Positions 60,679-64,000 of a DNA stretch of 64,000 bases are shown piece after piece; position 1 is the first letter of the stretch; the number at the start of each line of letters is the position of its first letter. The notes under the pieces were generated by a model, which was not told the DNA's origin, made no database searches, and saw only the letters and a list, made by a program, of their open reading frames with translations. The translations under genes were made by a program, and so were the position numbers. Source of the stretch: Artocarpus heterophyllus (Eukaryota; Streptophyta; Magnoliopsida; Rosales; Moraceae); assembly GCA_025403435.1 (NCBI GenBank), contig CM046348.1, positions 24,301,899 to 24,365,898 of the forward strand, written 5' to 3'.

Positions 60679-62992
60679 AATAGAATAACAAGTTTGCTTC
60701 TAAACTCTACCAAACCCTAATTTTTGACATCTTCTTCTACCGCAACTTGCATTCGGTCTGGCAACTTACTCCAACTATTTAGCTCGTTCTCGGTCTAAAC
60801 GACATATTCCAAGCTAGGTTGTTTGCCTTCGGTTCACAACATAGTCCTAGGACACTATGTCTTCAGCTCCATGTCAGATTTACTTCATGCCGACAAATGC
60901 ACGATGACAACATTTTTACAGCTATTTAAAATAAGCCTGAGGTACTTTGATTTTTCTCTCACTACCAAGCTCTAAATATGAATCAAAACATGTGTTAAGC
61001 AAAGCCTAAAATATGGAAAAGTATAGATACATTTCACTTGGGCTAGGATCAAATTTCGTGGAGATTTGGCTTGAAATTTGGACTACAACTTAAGATAATT
61101 TTCAATTCAAATTCAACTAGAAATCCTGTTAATATCTTGATCGTGTTCTTAGGCATACCTTATTTTGTATTCAAAATATAGATTTACAGAAAATGTTATT
61201 TGTTCGCAGGTCAACTTGATTAGAAAATATCCAGTGGGACTATTAAACATTTGGAGTATTGAAGTGCGAGATTTAAGCATCGTAGATAAAATAGGAATGT
61301 GCGTAAAGTTTAAGGGGTACAAATGGAAATAAACCTGCAAATTTTAGCCTCCCACATGAGATTTTAACATGTAGGCTTACACTTCAATATTTTCATGTTC
61401 TATTTCTTTTTTGGCTTGAGATTTTATTATTTAAAAATTAGAAATTGCATCGTATCAACTCACCTTTTTACTTTTGTGCTCTTTAATTATCAAAGGAAAA
61501 AGTAATGGCATAAATTTTATAGTGTTAAGAAAGGACAATTTAGATGGCGAAGTAGTATTAGAGTAATCCACTAGATAGTATATTGGTTTGCTTTTATTAT
61601 TCTATGGTCGGGGTTGCCTGATGAGTTTGAGCATCTAAAGAGATGGCAACAGGAAAAGGCACGGTCGGGGAGCACTTTTGCGTTATGGTAGCGGGTACGA
61701 AGTCAAGAAATCCCTATTGAGGAGCTTTTTCCATATTTATGCCAATCTACACCATGCTTTTTTTTTATCTTTGACAAAAATTTAATGAGATGGAAACAAA
61801 AAGCTAGTAAGTTGAAATTCATCCTAATTTTATTTCAAATTTAATGTTTTCACAAAACAAACCAAATTGTTACAAAAAGATACGTAGAAAATAATTATAA
61901 GAATAGGATTAATAAATACATTTATGTAATTATTAAAATATTTTATTGCGGCTGGTGGGTCGGTAACGGTAAGCTTCCCGCCCCAACCCCGACTTGTCTT
62001 TTTGTCCCCATTCTTGCCCCATATTCCCTATTAACAGTTAACTATCCCCGCCTGGGTTCCAATGTATATTAAATAAAATGAAGCTTCACTTTTTTTTGCA
62101 AAAAAAAGAAAAAAGATTTGTTCTTGAACTTCCAATCCTGATCTCACTACCATCCCTACTATTAGGCATATTAATCATTACTAATTGTTCCTGTAATTAT
62201 TTTACCTGAAGGCGGGCTGTCTGTTTATAGTTATCCGTCATATTGGAATATTTAATCCTTGTTAAGCGTGTTTACTGCTTTATTCCATTTTAATTAAGAC
62301 CATGATCACATAAATACAATATGTCGTTTTAAGTCGCTTGCTTTCAGAGATTTCCAAGACGGCGACTAACGCCAAATTAATTTAGATACAGAAAAGGCAG
62401 TGAAAGTATGACAGCTTTCGGTGTTCTGTCGGATTCATGGTTAAAGAATTTAAAGAGAGAGAAAAAAAATGAACAAAAAACAAAATTGGCTATTTTGTCG
62501 ACTGTCGTCTCTCCCCAGTCCCCACAGCCACAGCGCTGGCTTTGCCATAAGCCTCCCCTGTCGGTTCCACACGTTCACGTTTTTTGGTTTGTCGTATTTA
62601 TTATTGGTATATGAGTTTGCCGTTGCTTTGAAGCATATATCAGAAGGAAGATCCGCCCATATGCTTTCAGATCCACCCACCACTTCAACTTGTGCCTTTC
62701 CATGTTTGAGGCCCACATTGTACCTTAACTTGTGGTGGTCCACAGATTTTGTTTGTCCATGCATAATTTTTACTTTTATTATCTTATTTTGATCTTTGCT
62801 AAAGGTTTATATATGCATGATCAATTTTCGGTTTAGCAGTATAATCTGTCATCACGCTTGACAAGGTATATGCATTCCCACATGAAAATTCGAGAGCTGC
62901 AACTAATAGTTTTTGTGGTACCACGTGTTGTTTGGCTTCATTATCATGGAGTTATGTGAACAATATCGAATTAAAAAAGAAACTTTTATGCT
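60679..62992. other. Intergenic region
   Basis: No supported gene. GC-richer patches lie at 61600-61740, 61950-62050 (CCGCCCCAACCCCGAC words) and 62500-62600; their ORFs are short and unrecognised. Confidence 0.5.
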
Positions 62993-63810
62993 TGTAAATA
63001 AGTGCATATTTTTTATATTTTTGCCTTGTTTTTTTTTTCTTTTTTCCATTTATTGTCTAAGTTTTTTAGTAATCTAATGATTTATTCATATTTTGTGTTT
63101 TTAGGTATTTTATTATTAAAGAATAAAAAGAGGAAGAAAAATGAAGATTTTTGGAGTTAAAATACAAGTATTCAATTTAGAGTCCAAACGGAAGTCATGA
63201 AACAAGATTTGGAGTTTAAATGGCTGGATCGACTAAAGCAACCCAAAGAGCCATCAAGCCGCCTACATGTAGCCTTCCTGTCAGCGAGTAGCATGTCCCA
63301 CCATGCGCACGGCCCCTGCACCAGAGCCAGTTGTGCGCTAGCGCAGCCTAAATCGTGGCCAGCGTGCCTGCTGTCTGCCTGTGTGCATGTTGGCAGAGCC
63401 CATTTAATAGAAAAAGATTTAACAAAAAGCTTGTTTTACTAAACTACAAAGTACGGAAAGATCAGGATAGCAGAGTTTGTTGCTATCTACGGCTATTAAT
63501 TTCAACTGATTTAGGAATAATTCTAGGATTAATTACATAAACATTGTCGAACGATGGAGAATGAACCTTTAACCCATTTTATTATTATTATTTTTACTCC
63601 TCAAAATTTTATGCTCGTTTATTTATTTTGTTTTGTGAATTTAAATTTATGCTAATTTAGTTAATCAAATTAAACCCCTCTTTATTATAAAAAAAAATTT
63701 AAAAATGATAACAAATTAATTAAATTCAATCCTCTACACGAATGGCCCTTGCTTGCCATTTTACTCAAAAATGACCATTATAAGCCCAACAAGATTTTAT
63801 CTTTAAATTT

Positions 63811-63828
63811 TGGTGCTGTTGTCGGAGA
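63811..63828 (+). other. Primer binding site of element H
   Basis: TGGTGCTGTTGTCGGAGA, a transition-mutated form of the Tat/Athila site TGGCGCCGTTGCCGGGGA. Confidence 0.7.
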
Positions 63829-63931
63829 TTAAAATTATAATTAAGTTATTATCAATTTTCTCTTTTATTGCAATTTTACCTATTTTTGTCTTTGTTTGTT
63901 CTTCTTATTTTTTAGGTTTTTGCAAGTTTAA

Positions 63932-64000
63932 ATGTCCAGCAAATACATTGAGGACAAACTTTTAGAAACATCCAGAGCCACAAAGTCACATCCACCACCA
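63932..64000 (+). CDS. Possible gag start of element H (partial)
   Basis: An ATG about 100 bp after the primer site opens 23 codons (MSSKYIEDKLLETSRATKSH...) up to the window end without a stop. Position fits a gag start in this group, but the stretch is too short to confirm a domain. Confidence 0.35.
   Translation, partial: MSSKYIEDKLLETSRATKSHPPP

Larger units (their letters stand above)
62993..64000 (+). mobile_element. Element H: 5' end of a Tat/Athila-like element, runs off window
   Basis: It starts about TGTAAATAAGTGCATATTTT and contains a block collinear with the LTR of G (the AAAGATCAGGATAGCAGAGTT region, then TGCTATCTACGGCTATTAA). The primer site is TGGTGCTGTTGTCGGAGA (63811-63828). 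The LTR would be about 800 bp, with its exact end uncertain. The internal region begins before the window ends. A GC-rich block (63240-63400) sits in the LTR as in G. Confidence 0.7.

Noticed and set aside
62450..62792. ORFs on both strands near 62.4-62.8 kb
   Set aside because: Short, overlapping and without recognisable domains.

Overview
The window is a repeat-rich stretch of a flowering-plant (probably eudicot) nuclear genome. Evidence for this is a five-exon, GT-AG spliced phytoene synthase gene with a likely plastid-targeting N-terminus, nested plant Ty1/copia and Ty3/gypsy chromovirus LTR retrotransposons with initiator-tRNA-Met primer sites, Tat/Athila-like elements and MITE-like elements. 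No bacterial or organellar signature was seen. The species cannot be named from the sequence alone.

Layout. Bases 1-28375 are a nested stack. An old copia element (A; 6967-8165 and 27113-28375) was hit by a decayed chromovirus (B; start outside the window to 6966) and by a large non-autonomous gypsy-type element (C; 8166-27112, TSD gtaca). C in turn received a copia element (D; 9020-18693, minus strand, TSD atcct) inside its 5' LTR. Bases 30994-45145 hold three members of one long-LTR chromovirus family: solo LTR F1 (TSD ttcat), complete minus-strand element E (33504-42558, TSD aaagg, LTRs nearly identical) and solo LTR F2 (TSD aaggg). Bases 45276-50829 are a degraded Tat/Athila-like element G, 51679 to about 52810 is a copia LTR fragment, and a further Tat/Athila-like element H starts near 62993 and leaves the window.

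Host gene. Phytoene synthase (PSY) lies on the minus strand at 56661-53413. It has coding exons of 406, 51, 173, 236 and 355 nt giving 406 aa, a TATA box about 190 bp upstream of the ATG, and what looks like precise loss of the last intron. PSY commits geranylgeranyl diphosphate to carotenoids in the plastid.

Most unusual content. Element C has LTRs, a primer site and a polypurine tract but no gag or pol. It carries two intact ORFs instead: a 173-aa basic, cysteine-containing protein whose central pattern resembles the cysteine-rich nucleic-acid-binding proteins of some filamentous plant viruses, and a 216-aa LOG-type (cytokinin riboside monophosphate phosphoribohydrolase-like) protein. A duplicated stem-loop follows the second ORF. 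This looks like captured cargo in a mobile element. A second striking signal is a short near-palindrome, TTCGGCAGGCCGAA, clustered in non-coding parts of both the copia element D and the chromovirus family E/F, which are otherwise unrelated.
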